Shown: positions 38,661-51,053 of the stretch, one piece after another
How positions within the stretch are numbered: the stretch's first letter is position 1
How the letters are laid out: every line of letters starts with the position of its first letter
The notes under the pieces: generated by a model
Told to the model about the DNA's origin: nothing
The model's input: only the letters and a program-made list of their open reading frames with translations
The model's database searches: none
Made by a program: the position numbers and the translations under genes
Assembly: GCA_018697195.1 (NCBI GenBank)
Contig: CM031859.1
Span: forward strand, 52,188,828 to 52,252,827
Source: Certhia americana
Lineage: Eukaryota > Chordata > Aves > Passeriformes > Certhiidae
DNA length: 64,000 nucleotides
Direction: 5' to 3'

Positions 38661-39464
38661 GGTAAATGATAAGAGCCAAAGGAAACTGAATTAACCTAGT
38701 GGTCTGTTGTGGAGATGAGTTATGAGCGTGTTTTTATGGAATTTGATCTGCTGCTTGTCCTCCTGCAAAATAATCCTACTGTGCCAGAAATTCTTGTAAG
38801 CAGGAGCCTAAGCTGAATTGAATCACTCAGAGCTTTTATACAAATATTAGTTATTTGTATTGCTGCTGAAAGATGGTGAATCTGTCATTCAGCTGTTGTT
38901 TAGCAATTTACTATGAATTATTTATTATTCTGATATCTCTGTTCTTTTTCTGATATACAGGAAAATTGCTGGTGAAATGCAAGTGTATTTATGCAAATAG
39001 AAACTTGAGTTAGATTAACTCAGTGGGATATGTATTCTATAACAATAGCATCTTGTGTGGGTTGTTTTATTTTCTCTAAGTCAGAATTGAATAGATTTAT
39101 TTTTTTTTCCCCTGATTCCCTTGTTTATGTTCAGTAAGGCAGACAGATGGTTACAGGAAGGATATCTCTTGTCTTCTATGAAACACATGGTACAGTGAAC
39201 TAGGCATAGGGAGATATCTATGATCTTTGTATGTTCTTAAATATTTTTTCTAACTCTAGAGAAAATGCTGCATTTTTTAATCTGGCTCCTTAATTTATCC
39301 CAATCAATTTTTGAACCAGTTATACAAACCTTTCAAGTAAAGCATACGCAGCTTACTTAAAATGCTTACAAAACTACCTATGCCTTTGAGGTGACTCCTC
39401 ATTTGGTGTGAGGATGAGTGTCACTACCTTCTCTCTCAAATGCATCCTGGAAAATTGCCCATTT
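38661..39464 (+). other. Intron 1, spacer between two CR1 copies
   Basis: About 800 bp of AT-rich non-coding DNA between two CR1 fragments in the same orientation. Nothing recognisable apart from a short T/C run near 39100-39112. Confidence 0.5.
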
Positions 39465-39755
39465 TAGTTAGGATGCAAGGGAATGGCTAGGCCATAGGGA
39501 GATGGCTTAAAGCTGTGTCAGGGGAATTTCTGGTTGGGTATTAGGAGAGTTCTTCACTGGGAAGTTGGTTCAGCACTGGAATGAGCTTCCTAGGAAATGG
39601 TCCTTGACTGAAGCCTGAGTGTTCAAGAAGTGTTTGGGAAATGCTCTTAAATATGTGGTTTAATGTCTAAGTTGTCCTGTGTGTAATCAGGAATTGGACC
39701 TGATGATCCTTGTAGGTTTCTTCCAGTTTAGAATATTCTGTGATTCTGTGGTTTG
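39465..39755 (+). mobile_element. CR1 LINE fragment, 3' end, sense orientation
   Basis: About 290 bp carrying the CR1 3' untranslated pattern: TTCTTCACTGGGAAG, CACTGGAATGAGCTTCCTAG, GAAGTGTTTGGGAAATGCTC and CCTGATGATCCTTGTAGG. It ends AATATTCTGTGATTCTGTGG, the terminal 8-bp repeats. It is more diverged than the 37440-38660 copy. It lies about 800 bp downstream of that copy in the same orientation but has its own 3' end, so it is a separate insertion. Confidence 0.88.
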
Positions 39756-42700
39756 CTTATAAATCAAAGTACTTTTAACCTTTTAATTTGGGCTCTTCTC
39801 AACCAATTTTCCTTTCAGTTTTTTCCTGTGATTTTACAGGTATCACACTGAAACTGTATACAACCTCTCTCCCTCCTTTATTCTAATTTTCCAACTTAAC
39901 TGATGAAGTAGTGTATTGTTTAACTAGTTTTTGATTGATAGCATAATTTGACTGTTGGTTGTTTCTTATTTAAGAGGTGGAAGAGAAGTGTCATTCACAT
40001 AATTAATTTTTAAAGTTACTCCCCTGTCTGGCTCATACATCTTCAGTTGGTTTTTTTTTTTTTCCCTTTGTTAGCCAGACTGTTACCGTATTTCATAAGA
40101 GGCAAATAAAGGAAAAATAATGAAATGTGTATTTGCTAATGTTACAATGCTGCTACAGAAGTCATCTCATCCCCAGTAACTGCTGAAATGCAAACAAAAC
40201 ATAAATATCTTAAAGAACAAAATTATGAATTTAAATGTGCATGAAATGCCATGGTTAAGTGCAATATGAAATTTGGATAACATTACGGAAGTGCAGAGCG
40301 CCATTTTTAGAATATCTACTTATTCTGTCAAACTAGGCCTAAAATGAAAAAATAAGGATCTTCCAAAGAAGATAAGAGAAAACTAGAGAGGAAGAGGCTC
40401 TGGTTTAAGCTTGATCATGCAGTACAAATGATGCAGGGGAGATTAGTTGCACAAAATGACATGATATCATTACAAAAATGAAGTTTTCTCATTCATGTCA
40501 CTGTGGCTCCTGCTGGAGCAAAGCCAAACTTGCACCACTTGAAAATTATGCTGTTATGTGGGAGGTCTGCTAATTATACTTTGAGAGTCTGAAGAAATCC
40601 TCTATTGAATAAGGAAATACTTTCTGGCTTAGTATCTGGACTCTTAAAAGGTATTCTTACATTAGAATTGTTGCATGAAAATATCTTTTTTCAAATGTAT
40701 TTTACAGAAAGTCTAGACAGTGAGATATCCAGAATATATGAGTACCTCCAGGTTCTCTATGCAAAGTCTCAAAAATGTAACACATTTTGGATTTTACGGA
40801 ATCCATATGAATTATGAAATTATTTTCTTTAGATAGCTAAATTCTGCAAGAGAAGTTAAATTACTTGGTCAGTTTTGAAGGTCACACTTTGTCAGTTGTT
40901 CAAGGCTGTGCAATGAATCACTGAAGATTAAAGGCTAAAACTTCTTAATCTTGAGTGTTTGTTGCTCACTCTGTCAACTGGATGGGATTTTCAAGGAGAT
41001 ACTGATAGAAATATTTTAATCTGTTCGTAGAACGTATCAAATAAATCAAATGATGATGACGACGACAAAGTAATATCTCTTCAGAGCATCAGTAAAGCAG
41101 CAACTTATGTGTCATTTCCACAGTTCAGTAGGGTCATAATGCTTGCCTCTTTAACCCAGTTATGCTTTCAGTGTTGCTGAGTAGTCTGCAAATTTTTAGC
41201 TGCCATTTCCTTAAAGGCAAGAATAAAAATAATAGTTAAATTGCTATATTTTGATTTATGAAACATTCATTGGAATGCTATCAATATGGGGCTTTGGAAA
41301 GTTCATTATTAGAATGCTGAATATATTGAAGTACAGAGCTGACAGACCACAATCCACTTAGGTGGTTTAAGTTCAACATCCTATTGGCTTAATTTAGGTA
41401 AACCCAAGGTATTTTTAGCTTTTAGGTGGGTGTCAGAATTAGGAAGCAGTAAAAAAGTAATGTGTTCTTCAGTTTTGTTTTTTTGGGGTTTTTTTTTGTG
41501 CATGTAAGGATTTCAGATCACAAATAGCTAAATTTAGGGTAGTTCAGTTCACAGCTGTTTTTAATATATTTGTTTTGTTCAGATTTTTGATAATTTATGG
41601 TTAAAAGATGAATTAATCGTATATAGATTATTATTTCCCTCTAATACAAATAAATGACCTTTGAAAATTCCTTCCCTTCTAAAGGAATGCCAGATCCAGG
41701 TTTTTACTGGAGTCACTAAATTACATGTATGTGTTTTTATAGTAAATAAGCAAAAAGGAAGTATAAATATGAATCTTCAGAATACTTGCATCAGGCTAAA
41801 CTGGTAAGGGCTTGCCAGTGAGTTCCTTTTAAGTATTTAGAAATATTCAAGTAGGGTTTTCATGTACAGTGTGGCACATCAGTTGTAAAATCACTCTGTA
41901 GTCTCTGAAGCCATTTTTCCACTATGGCTTTCTCCCATTAAAACCACCTAGTTTTCACAGCATATAGAATGTGTATCACTGGAAATAAGCATTTAAAAAC
42001 TGGAAACTAGACTTTAGATCTTCAGAAAAGGGTTATGCGCTAACCGCATTCATCTGTTTGCAATACAATCTTCTGTTTCGTGGTCACATCCTGGTCGTTT
42101 TTTATTACTGGGTATTACGAAAGTGTAGGATTTTTCCAGACTTCTTTTAACCCTCAGATGTGGTCTTTTGTCTTACTGCTTTCCATTTGTACTCTGTCTT
42201 GAACACAGAAAGTGCCTGTTATCCTCCTTCATGATTTTCTGTTCTCTTGATTATACTCTCTGTAATAGTATTTAGTACTAAAGCGTTACAGAATTAAAGA
42301 AAGTGAGAATCCCCTACCAAGTCAGTCTGTGAAAGGTATTACCTCCAGCAAGTAAATGGAGTTACAACAAGGTTTTAAGCAAAAATTTTCCATTAACGTT
42401 CTGTCCCCATGAGACATTTGGAGTACAATCTTTTCTCCAAATACGGGAAACTACAGCTGGAATCTTCAGAAATGTTTGCTGCCAAACTTTAACTGCTCTA
42501 TTTTCTGCTTATTAAGGCATGCACAGATAAAGATGAAGTACACATGAAACAGGTGATAGCTGGTTATCTTTTCAATATGGCATCAAAGGCATGTCTTTTA
42601 TAGGTCTGAGTTAAGACAGTTATAGTTTGGGAATGTAGTTATTAAAACTGACAAAACAATTTATCTTTGCCAAACCTGACTTTGGTATCCACAGAAGTGT

Positions 42701-42895
42701 TCTGACATTCAGAAATTTCTACTGAAATTTTAATCCAAAGCATAAAAATCTCTATTTGTTTCAGATATGAGTTTTAATTACTTAAGCATTTCCTTAAGTA
42801 ATAAAATAAGAAGTTTGTGAAATAATATCACTTACCTTCTTAATGGTGTTTGTCTACTTTTGTTCTTTTATGCATATTTTTTTGTTTTTTTATAG

Positions 42896-42980
42896 TTTTT
42901 CTCAAGTCATTGTCCAAATGGAATGAAAAAATGCAAAACAACTATTGCAAAATTCCACTGTTTTTCCTGGCCCTTTGCAG
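42896..42980 (+). other. Candidate cryptic or alternative 85-nt exon
   Basis: A long T-rich polypyrimidine tract ending TTTTTTTATAG is followed by 85 bases and then the strong donor GCAG|GTATGTGG. Entered in the phase left by the exon at 4545-4635 (one carried base), the segment is open for its whole length. The peptide would begin Val-Phe-Leu-Lys-Ser-Leu and end Leu-Ala-Leu-Cys. It contains Trp and two Cys but no domain I recognise. Its length (85) is not a multiple of three. Strong decoy exons of this size are common in long vertebrate introns, so this is a candidate only. Confidence 0.2.
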
Positions 42981-45192
42981 GTATGTGGAGCCCTTTTGGT
43001 CTGAACAGAACATCTTGAGTTTTTCTACTCAGTGTTACCTGGACTTCTTCTGGAAATCAGATCCTTTTTTTAAAAGCCCAGAGTCAAAATGAAACTATTG
43101 CTTAGGTCTCATCTTGGAAAATATTGCATTGGTTTTAGTGCTAGTTATTAAAATTTCTAGCTATTTACAATTCTAGCTGTTAATAAAACTTATGATATCA
43201 ATTATTGAGACCTTAAAGCTGGATATTCTGTACCTCTGATTAGGTGCCATGGAGTGAGGATCACCCTTTTTGTAGCTACGTTACGTGGGGTCTCATGATC
43301 TGAGGTCTTATACAATTTCTACAGAACGGCTGCTCAGTAATTGTGCCCATGCCCTGTCTTGTGTAAGTTTTGAATTTTCTGGATTTCAAGCTCAGCTTTT
43401 CAGACTTCTCTAGCTTCTGGAGAGCTTCTAAACTTGTTTTCCAGACTGTGCTATGGTAATAAGTATACTCTTTGTTCTATTTCTGTAATTAATAAGCATA
43501 GTAAATAGTATTGAATGTGGAACAGAATTCACATGCAGAATATTACTTTGTTATCCTTCTGTCTCTTTCAGAACTAAGCCACATGTAAAGTAAATTCAGT
43601 CTTTTTTCTACCATCATGATTTTTCTCTGAAATTAATTTTCTTAATTTAGAAATAAATGCAAACAAACAGCTTCTGAATTTCATCCACCTTCCTTTTCCC
43701 TCATGGCATTTTGGTGACTTTAGTTAGAAGATGGTCAATTACTGGTCTTATGGGAGGAAGTGTGAAATCATTTTACTCTGTCCATTGTAAGAAAAGGGCA
43801 AGCCTGTATGCAGAAATAGAACACTTCCCAAAAAGCTGTAGGGGTATTTGACTGTTGAGATATTAGAGAGATTATTTATAATCTTGGGTATGAGAATCTG
43901 AGAACCTTAGAGCTTGATGAAAGGCAAGAAGATTCTTTTCTTGAGAAAAATATAATGCTTGTGAAGATTAGGCATGACTAAAAAAAGAATTCTATTCCAA
44001 ACTCCTAATATTTTGATAGCCTGCACTAAGGTCAGTAGGGATTTGTTTAGTTAACATGGATATTGTATGAAAAACTAAAAATTTGCAAAAATTATTCTAT
44101 GCTATTGATCATTTAAGATGTTGTTACCTCCCAAGCACAAAAGCAAATGGTGTTTCCAAATGAAATATTGTGATGCCTAATTTGTGATTCTTACACCAGA
44201 TGATGCCAGCATACTTACTTGATTTGTGTTTTTTTCATGTATTTGTGGGATTTGGAGGTCTGTTGTCCAAGTGACATTTAAAAAAAATAACAAGTTGGGG
44301 CAAGAAACTTCTGTTCCAATTAATATAACTATATTAGGGTTCAAATGATCCTCATGTTAGATGACTACACCAAAGAATTAAATTCAATATAAAAGTAAGA
44401 GTAAGCATTTTTTTAATTAGCTCTAAATATTAATAGTTGTTTTATTAGACCAGAATAGTTCAGTTGGTTTGTTTTGATTTTTTTTTTTTTTTAATAGTAT
44501 TCTTAGTAGCTAGTTTGAGTTTATCCAGGTGAACAACCAGTAAATATATATGTTGTAAAGCAGATGTGGAAGACCAGTGGTGACAGTCCAAACCAGTTAC
44601 CACATTACTTATTTTGTCTGTACTCTTGTCTGTACTTTTGTTTGTACAAAGCACAAAATTGATGCTTTTATTCATAGGTGCAGTATGAGACCTGAAGTGT
44701 GAAATGCTAAGGGAGCTACTCTGGAACTGGTTTGTTTTTTTTTTTGTGGCTAATGCTTTTGATGTTGCCATGCAATTGGAGGGAACTGCACTTTTTTTTT
44801 TTTTTTTTTTTCCCTTTTCATAGCATAACTAATCAGATTTTATAAAATTGATTAGATGTTTTCCTAGCCTGCTTATACCTCGTACACATGTCACTTTTTT
44901 AACCCTAAGTTTTTTGCTTTTCTTCTTGCGCTAATCTCCATTAATCATGATCTTGCAAACAGGCCACATCTACAGTGAAGATGCAGAAACTTGGCATTCT
45001 TGCTTTCCTTTACAGGTACCCCAGAGTCACCTCAGTGTGCACTTTCAGGAACTGCCTTATGCCAAAATACAGTGGTGACTGCTGTTTAATTTTACACAGA
45101 GCACCTTACACAAAGGCTTTCCTGGGGTGAAAGCCTCCAGTGCTCTCGTTGAGTATATAAAGAAATGAATTGCTAGGATTTGAGGAAAGAAA

Positions 45193-45210
45193 AAGCTATG
45201 ATCATAGCTT
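45193..45210. other. 18-bp perfect palindrome
   Basis: AAGCTATGATCATAGCTT equals its own reverse complement, with a TGATCA centre. No neighbouring repeat explains it. Confidence 0.8.
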
Positions 45211-46125
45211 GACATTAGTTGAAGACTTTTCAGATATTATCCAATTGCATCACTAAAGTGATTTAGGTCACTTTTCATCACTGTATCCAAGAGTACACTT
45301 TAAGCATAGGCCTAATTTCATTGCTTTCAGTGGAACTGAAGCAAGCATTAAGTGTTCTTTGGCTTTAAAGTCAATTTCTGTACACTGCTGATAAACTACA
45401 GAAGTAAAAAACTAGCTGTGGCTGTGCAGTAATCCTGATACAGCTAGGCTGATATTGGTCATGCTGCATCAGGAATTCATTTGGTTTGCAGTCTCACTGC
45501 ACACAGCAGTTTTTTCTTAGTAGTACTGTTAGTAGATGATAGTTAAATGTGTCTGATTACAGCCAGTACATAACTCCAAGCTGTACCTGAGTCAGTGTCA
45601 GGCCATGTTCCTTCCTGTGTATAGGCTTCTTCCTCTTATTGAGCCCCAGAAACAAAAATATCCGTAAGAAAGAAATTATCATTTCCAGTTCCAGGTGAAT
45701 TGATGAATGCTGGCAAATGTTAGTCCTGTGAGTACTTTTACTCACAGGTACCACTGGCACCTTTTTGTCTAGCAAATTTGATTTAGGATCCTGTCATGCA
45801 GCATTCTTTGAGTTAGTAATTTTTATTTACCCATTAAAAAAAGACATTAAGGGGTAAAACTGACACTCTGTGGTGGAATTTGTCTTCTCTAAGTCCCATA
45901 AAACAGTTGCATGAAATTTATTTTTTCCACTTTTCATATCGGCAATTGCTTTTTCTCAAGATCTAGCTCTACACAATGTCCAGTTGCATGCAGCTATTTT
46001 CTGTACACAGTAAAACAGGCTTATACTCATCTATTTTGGTTTTACACTAGTCTCAAATCTTAAATTCAGCTTAAAGCTGACAATTTCCTATTTTTTTAAA
46101 AATCAATTCCAGTGTCAGTTGTTTC

Positions 46126-46155
46126 ATTATTATTATTATCATTATTATTATCATT
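46126..46155. repeat. (ATT)n microsatellite with ATC interruptions
   Basis: About ten triplet units, mainly ATT with two ATC variants. Confidence 0.9.
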
Positions 46156-49100
46156 TTATGGTTCTCATAATACATCATCTTATTAAAATAAGATCTTGTC
46201 TGTACAGGAAACATTTCATGTAATTAAAGGTCTGTCTTTAGACATAGATGAGGTACTCTATGTTTTAGCATTACTATATAGTCTACATACACTCTATGTA
46301 GCTTTTAGTAGTTTATTTTGGTCTAGTGGATTTCAAGAAGTTTTCTAAACTTTCATTTAAGGTCACAGTAGTACTAAAAGTGTGAATGAGATATAGACCC
46401 ATTATGCCTGATGCCAGGACCAGAAGCAATAGCTATCAAATTTCTGCCATAAGACTTCAGTCTCTTGGGAAATTTGTGTGCCTTCCCAAAAGCTACCCCT
46501 AAGACTCAATCATAGATTTGTACATGTTTCTTTCAGGTTCATTGCTGCATAAATAAATAAAAATGTGCCATTAATTATGTATTAATGTTTCCTAGTTTAC
46601 ACTTATAAAAAATGTAAGGCAGTACTGTACACAGATAAATTTTACTTTCATTTGTGACAGAAACCTTACAAAAAAGAAGTTTCAGAAATCCCTGATGGTA
46701 ATTCTTTCTGCATTTGTAGGATGAACCTTTTGTCTCTCCTAGTTCCTACATTTTCTGTTTTCTTATACTTTGATTGATTCTGATGCTTCTAATAGTTATT
46801 TCTAATCTAAATCTATTGTCTCCATTTATTTGTTGGCAAATTCTAGGGACAGTAAGTTAGTGTTTTATTTACTTTTCAGCAATGAATTTCAGCCAAAGCC
46901 TCTGAGGAACACAGGGGTGTTTTCATTAGTCGTTATGGCTTCATATGGTTCTGTGTTGTTGAAACAACTAAATGACTGTTTAATATAGAGGAAAAAAACC
47001 CAGCTCAGGTGTTGGCAGCAGTGTTTCCAGATTATGAGACATCTCAGTACAACTGCGCTACTACTGATAACTGAGGTAGTTTAAGCAGGGCTAGCTCTGG
47101 TAGTCCTCAGTGGCCTTGTGCATGCAGGCGTACCATAAATTACCTTACAATTTGTTTTTATTTTCCTTGATTCAAATTCAGGAAAAGAGATGCTGTTCCC
47201 TTATTGCATAGGAAATCATAAGTTAAGGCTGTAAGCCTCACTGATATATGCAAAGTGTTTTGTGGCTTTCACCATGTAAATTATATGAAGGGCAAGCTAT
47301 TCATCCTCACAGTTTCTTTTGGCCTTGGAGTATTTATAGATGCTCCCTGTGGAGCTGCACTGTCAAGCATCCCCCAGCTGGGGAACAGCTTATGAAAGGT
47401 TCTCTGAGGACTACGTAAGCACACTGGAAACTCATTAATAGTCATATGCAGTCCTAGAAGCAAGATTTTTCCTGTGTCCTTTCTTCATCTGGAAAAATCT
47501 TTGGGTTTATTTCTTTCATAGTGACATCTACTTCGGAGCATTCTTTTGTTGATGCTCAAGGTTGGCTTCAAAAGGAACAAAATGTCACAGAGCTTGTTAT
47601 TTTAATGTCTGACAAAAATTATTGTCTCAAAATAGGTGTTCAGAGTCAATCCTCTCCTGGATACTCCGCTGTTTGCAATCCCTGCAGTACAGAACATAAA
47701 AATCACCTCAATGTGTGAAGAACAGAGCCGTAAATAAGAAATGTGGAAGATTGAAATTTGAAATTCTGTGGCAGGGGCAAGATTTTGTGCACAGAGTAAA
47801 TAATAGGATAAAATAAAAATGCAGAATTATTATGTAATAATAGTCCTGACTGGACTTATTCCACACTACTGTAGGGCAGAATCTCCCCCTGGGTCTTTGA
47901 ATAATGGTGCTGCAACAGTGTGAGCACCATATTACACTTCGAATTATTCTGTGGTGTCATCGAGTTGTTCTATACAGCTGGGCTGCATAATTTCTTTGGA
48001 TCATCATTTTTCTTCAATATGCAGCATTTCACTTAGTGATATGATCATGGCAAGTATTTACTCCTCTGTTTCTATTCCATATCCATTGCAAGGGTTGTTA
48101 AATCATAGCCAGTGATTCATACCTTAAGATGTAATTCTGTGAAACCTTTCATTGTCATTTTATGAGTTATAGATTCATATTTTCATCTGCCTGAGGAGTT
48201 GGTGCAGACTTTTCTGCCCTGAAATTCATGGTTCAACTGTGTATACATTTGAGATCTGATCAGGATTATGTTTTGAGTGCATATCTTGATGGTGAATATG
48301 GTGGTGGAGCTAGGTAGACAGCTGGACTTGATTTGGTGAGTTGTTTTTCTTTCTTTTTGTCTAATACATACTGGAGGAGTGCTCTATTGTATATCTGCAC
48401 TGATTATGTATTTAGAAAGATTCCAGGACTTGCTGGTAATGTACAACATACCACTTCAGAGCATTCAGGCTCTCAAAAAACTTCAGGAAAATTAGCGAGA
48501 ATGATGTGAGTAATCCTAACATCTCAGTTAGGATGGTCTATCCAAGCAGCAAGATGAGGAAACAAGTCAGAGATTCATCTACAATGGGGTCCTGGTGTTC
48601 ACCTTCCATCTTAATTTTTTTTTATCTTCAATCTCAAGTCTCCAATACATAGACACATAACATGACACAATAAACATGAAATGTCTGCTGTCATGAATGT
48701 CTAAGATGAGTTCTGTAATGCTTTAAGATGAAAAAAGCCTTTCAATTTTTATGAAATTTGAAGCGGTGAAATCTTCTGACTTTCCCAGGTGAGTTCATTT
48801 AAGTGTTCCTAAAATTTTGATCACCAGTGTATACTCATGAGTACCTTTCCATATAATTAGAAGCAGATGAAGCTGGTGTGGAGGCAAGTGAGGTTCTTTT
48901 GCTTCTTGCATAACATGAAAAGAAATCTGCATGGTCTTCTGAAGGATCATCCTGAAGAATTTTCCTCTAAGGTGAAAGGAAGTAATAAATCTGCAGATTA
49001 CCAGGGGATATGAGTACCAAAACAATTACTAAGTAGATGACTCTAAAATCAGAGGTCCCAGGAGAGGTGAACTTTTTCAAAGAGGACATTAACTTTCTTC

Positions 49101-49890
49101 TTGTAAGAGGAAGGTACATTAGAAGGTTGTTGTCTAGCTAGCTTGACAGAAAACATCTGGGCTCTCTGGTGGGTGGCAAGAGACATAAGTATTTTGTTTT
49201 ACTCTGTTAGTAGCCTTGAACAGCCACGTGTTCTGTTGTGTTGCAGCCATGGGAGAGGTAGTGACACAAGAGAAAACTTTTTTATTTTACTTCACTTTTT
49301 ATTAGTGTATTTTAATGATGTCCAGGGCTGTGCAACATGTGAGAAACTGCCCTTATGCTGCCGTTCTGCCTCACTGCAGAATAATTAATGTCATAGCTCA
49401 GGATTCAGAGCCTGCCTGCAGCAAATCTGGTCAAAGGCAAGATGCTCTAATAAAGCTTCATCCCTGGGTTTTAAACTACAAACCCTTGTGTTTAGGAGCA
49501 GTACTGTCTGTCACTGGAATAAGCACATTATACTTTGCACCACATGGTTCAAAATGGGGAATGCTGATTTGAGTATTTACACTTTCTATCCTGCAGCTTA
49601 TATGGCAGTGTTTCTTCAGGACTCAGCTTTTCTCTGAGCTGTACACTTTAACAAAGTCTTGTTCAACTTTTTAATTACTTTCTATGCTTCTGCCTTTTGA
49701 CCCTCTTTATGTTGATTCTTTAGAGCAAGACAGTTTTTCCATTTTCTGGTACAAACCTTGGAATATCAACAAGAAACAAAAATAACAAAAATGAAAAGCA
49801 ACCTTCCAGATAATACTTCATAATTTTCTTGAACAAAGGATAAGCCTTACAAGCAATTATGAGCTCTAGCAGTTATTACCAGTCTACTTG

Positions 49891-49972
49891 AATATATTAT
49901 AATTCATAAAATTATTTAATTATTTATTTAAATTAATTGTTTTATGATTTAATTATTTAAATTTATTTAGAG
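49891..49972. repeat. AT-only block with internal inverted repeat
   Basis: About 80 bp almost wholly A and T, built of ATTTAATTATTTA-like units. CATAAAA at 49905-49911 is mirrored by TTTTATG at 49940-49946. It resembles duplex-unwinding or matrix-attachment-like DNA in composition only. An 18-base poly-T follows at 50009-50026. Confidence 0.75.
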
Positions 49973-51007
49973 CAAACTAATATGACTGTAGTTTTTATTT
50001 TCTCTCTCTTTTTTTTTTTTTTTTTTGTTGTTGTTTTAATTAAAATAACGACATACTGTCCTACACCATTTTCCAGGAAAAGGTAACAAAGAACAGTAAC
50101 AGAGCTGTTAATTTTACTACTCTGTATCATAATGGATTAGTTTGGAAAAAATGAGGAAAATAATTTAATTTTAGTCATAGAAAATGTTTGCCTAGAAATG
50201 CTGTTCCAGCTGATGTTTTCTTAATAACCCTCATGCTGTGCTGAATGCTTCTGTGGTTTCGTTCGGAAGCCTGCCAACTGAAGGGGCATTGTTACACCAG
50301 TAGCACCTGTATTTTGGATGAGTTCCTCCATTTGAATGTTTCTTGATTTTTCGTTTTCCGGCAGGACCTTATCCTAAGGGACAGTGGGCTGTATTAGGTG
50401 AAGCATAGGAAGCATGTGTTTGTTGAGCCCTTCAATGTATCTGGTAAAGGCATTACACATGTAGGGGAAAAATAAGCTTCTTTATATGCTGTGCCAAAAA
50501 TCAGGGAAGTAATCAGATTTCACGTAAACAGTGTCATGGCCATCTGCAGTATCCCTCTCTGGTTCTTGCACATGTGCTTTGCTTTAGACAGTCACTTCAG
50601 TCTTCCTGTTTAAAAAACTCCCACATTTTCCTTGCATCCCCAGTTATCTCTAAGGACGTTAGACTGAGTTTTCATACACCTGCAAGACCACAACTTTTCT
50701 GTTTTCAGGGCTGTAGAGGATGTTTCTAGGGCTCCAAGGATGCAAATGTGAAAGAGAAATTCACTTTTAAACTATTTGGGAGGATTTGATTTTCTTTTTT
50801 AATTAACATGAATGTAATATTAGTGGAAGATTTTAAACTGATGACTCTGATAATTAATTGCTGCTAACTAGGTCTGATCCAAAGGCTGTCACAGATTTAA
50901 AGGAGCTTTGGAATTAGGTTTTATGACACCCATTGCGGTCATCCACTACACTGTTCTGATCTCAGTGCATTTTGGTTACAGTGATTATTTTAAAAAAATA
51001 CATGTGG

Positions 51008-51053
51008 GAGTTTTTTTGCTTTTTGTTTCTTCGTTTGTTTGTTTGTTTTTCTC
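51008..51053 (+). repeat. T-rich tract with (GTTT)n
   Basis: T runs leading into about four GTTT units on the + strand. Part of the intron's series of T- and G/T-rich tracts. Confidence 0.8.

Noticed and set aside
45017..45088. Possible exon after TTGCTTTCCTTTACAG (acceptor-like), open in phase 1 for about 24 codons
   Set aside because: No good donor follows before the stop codon. The candidate is weaker than 42896-42980 and typical of intronic noise.
48770..48795. Strong donor-like CCCAG|GTGAGT as the end of an exon
   Set aside because: No plausible polypyrimidine tract and AG acceptor precede it at exon distance.
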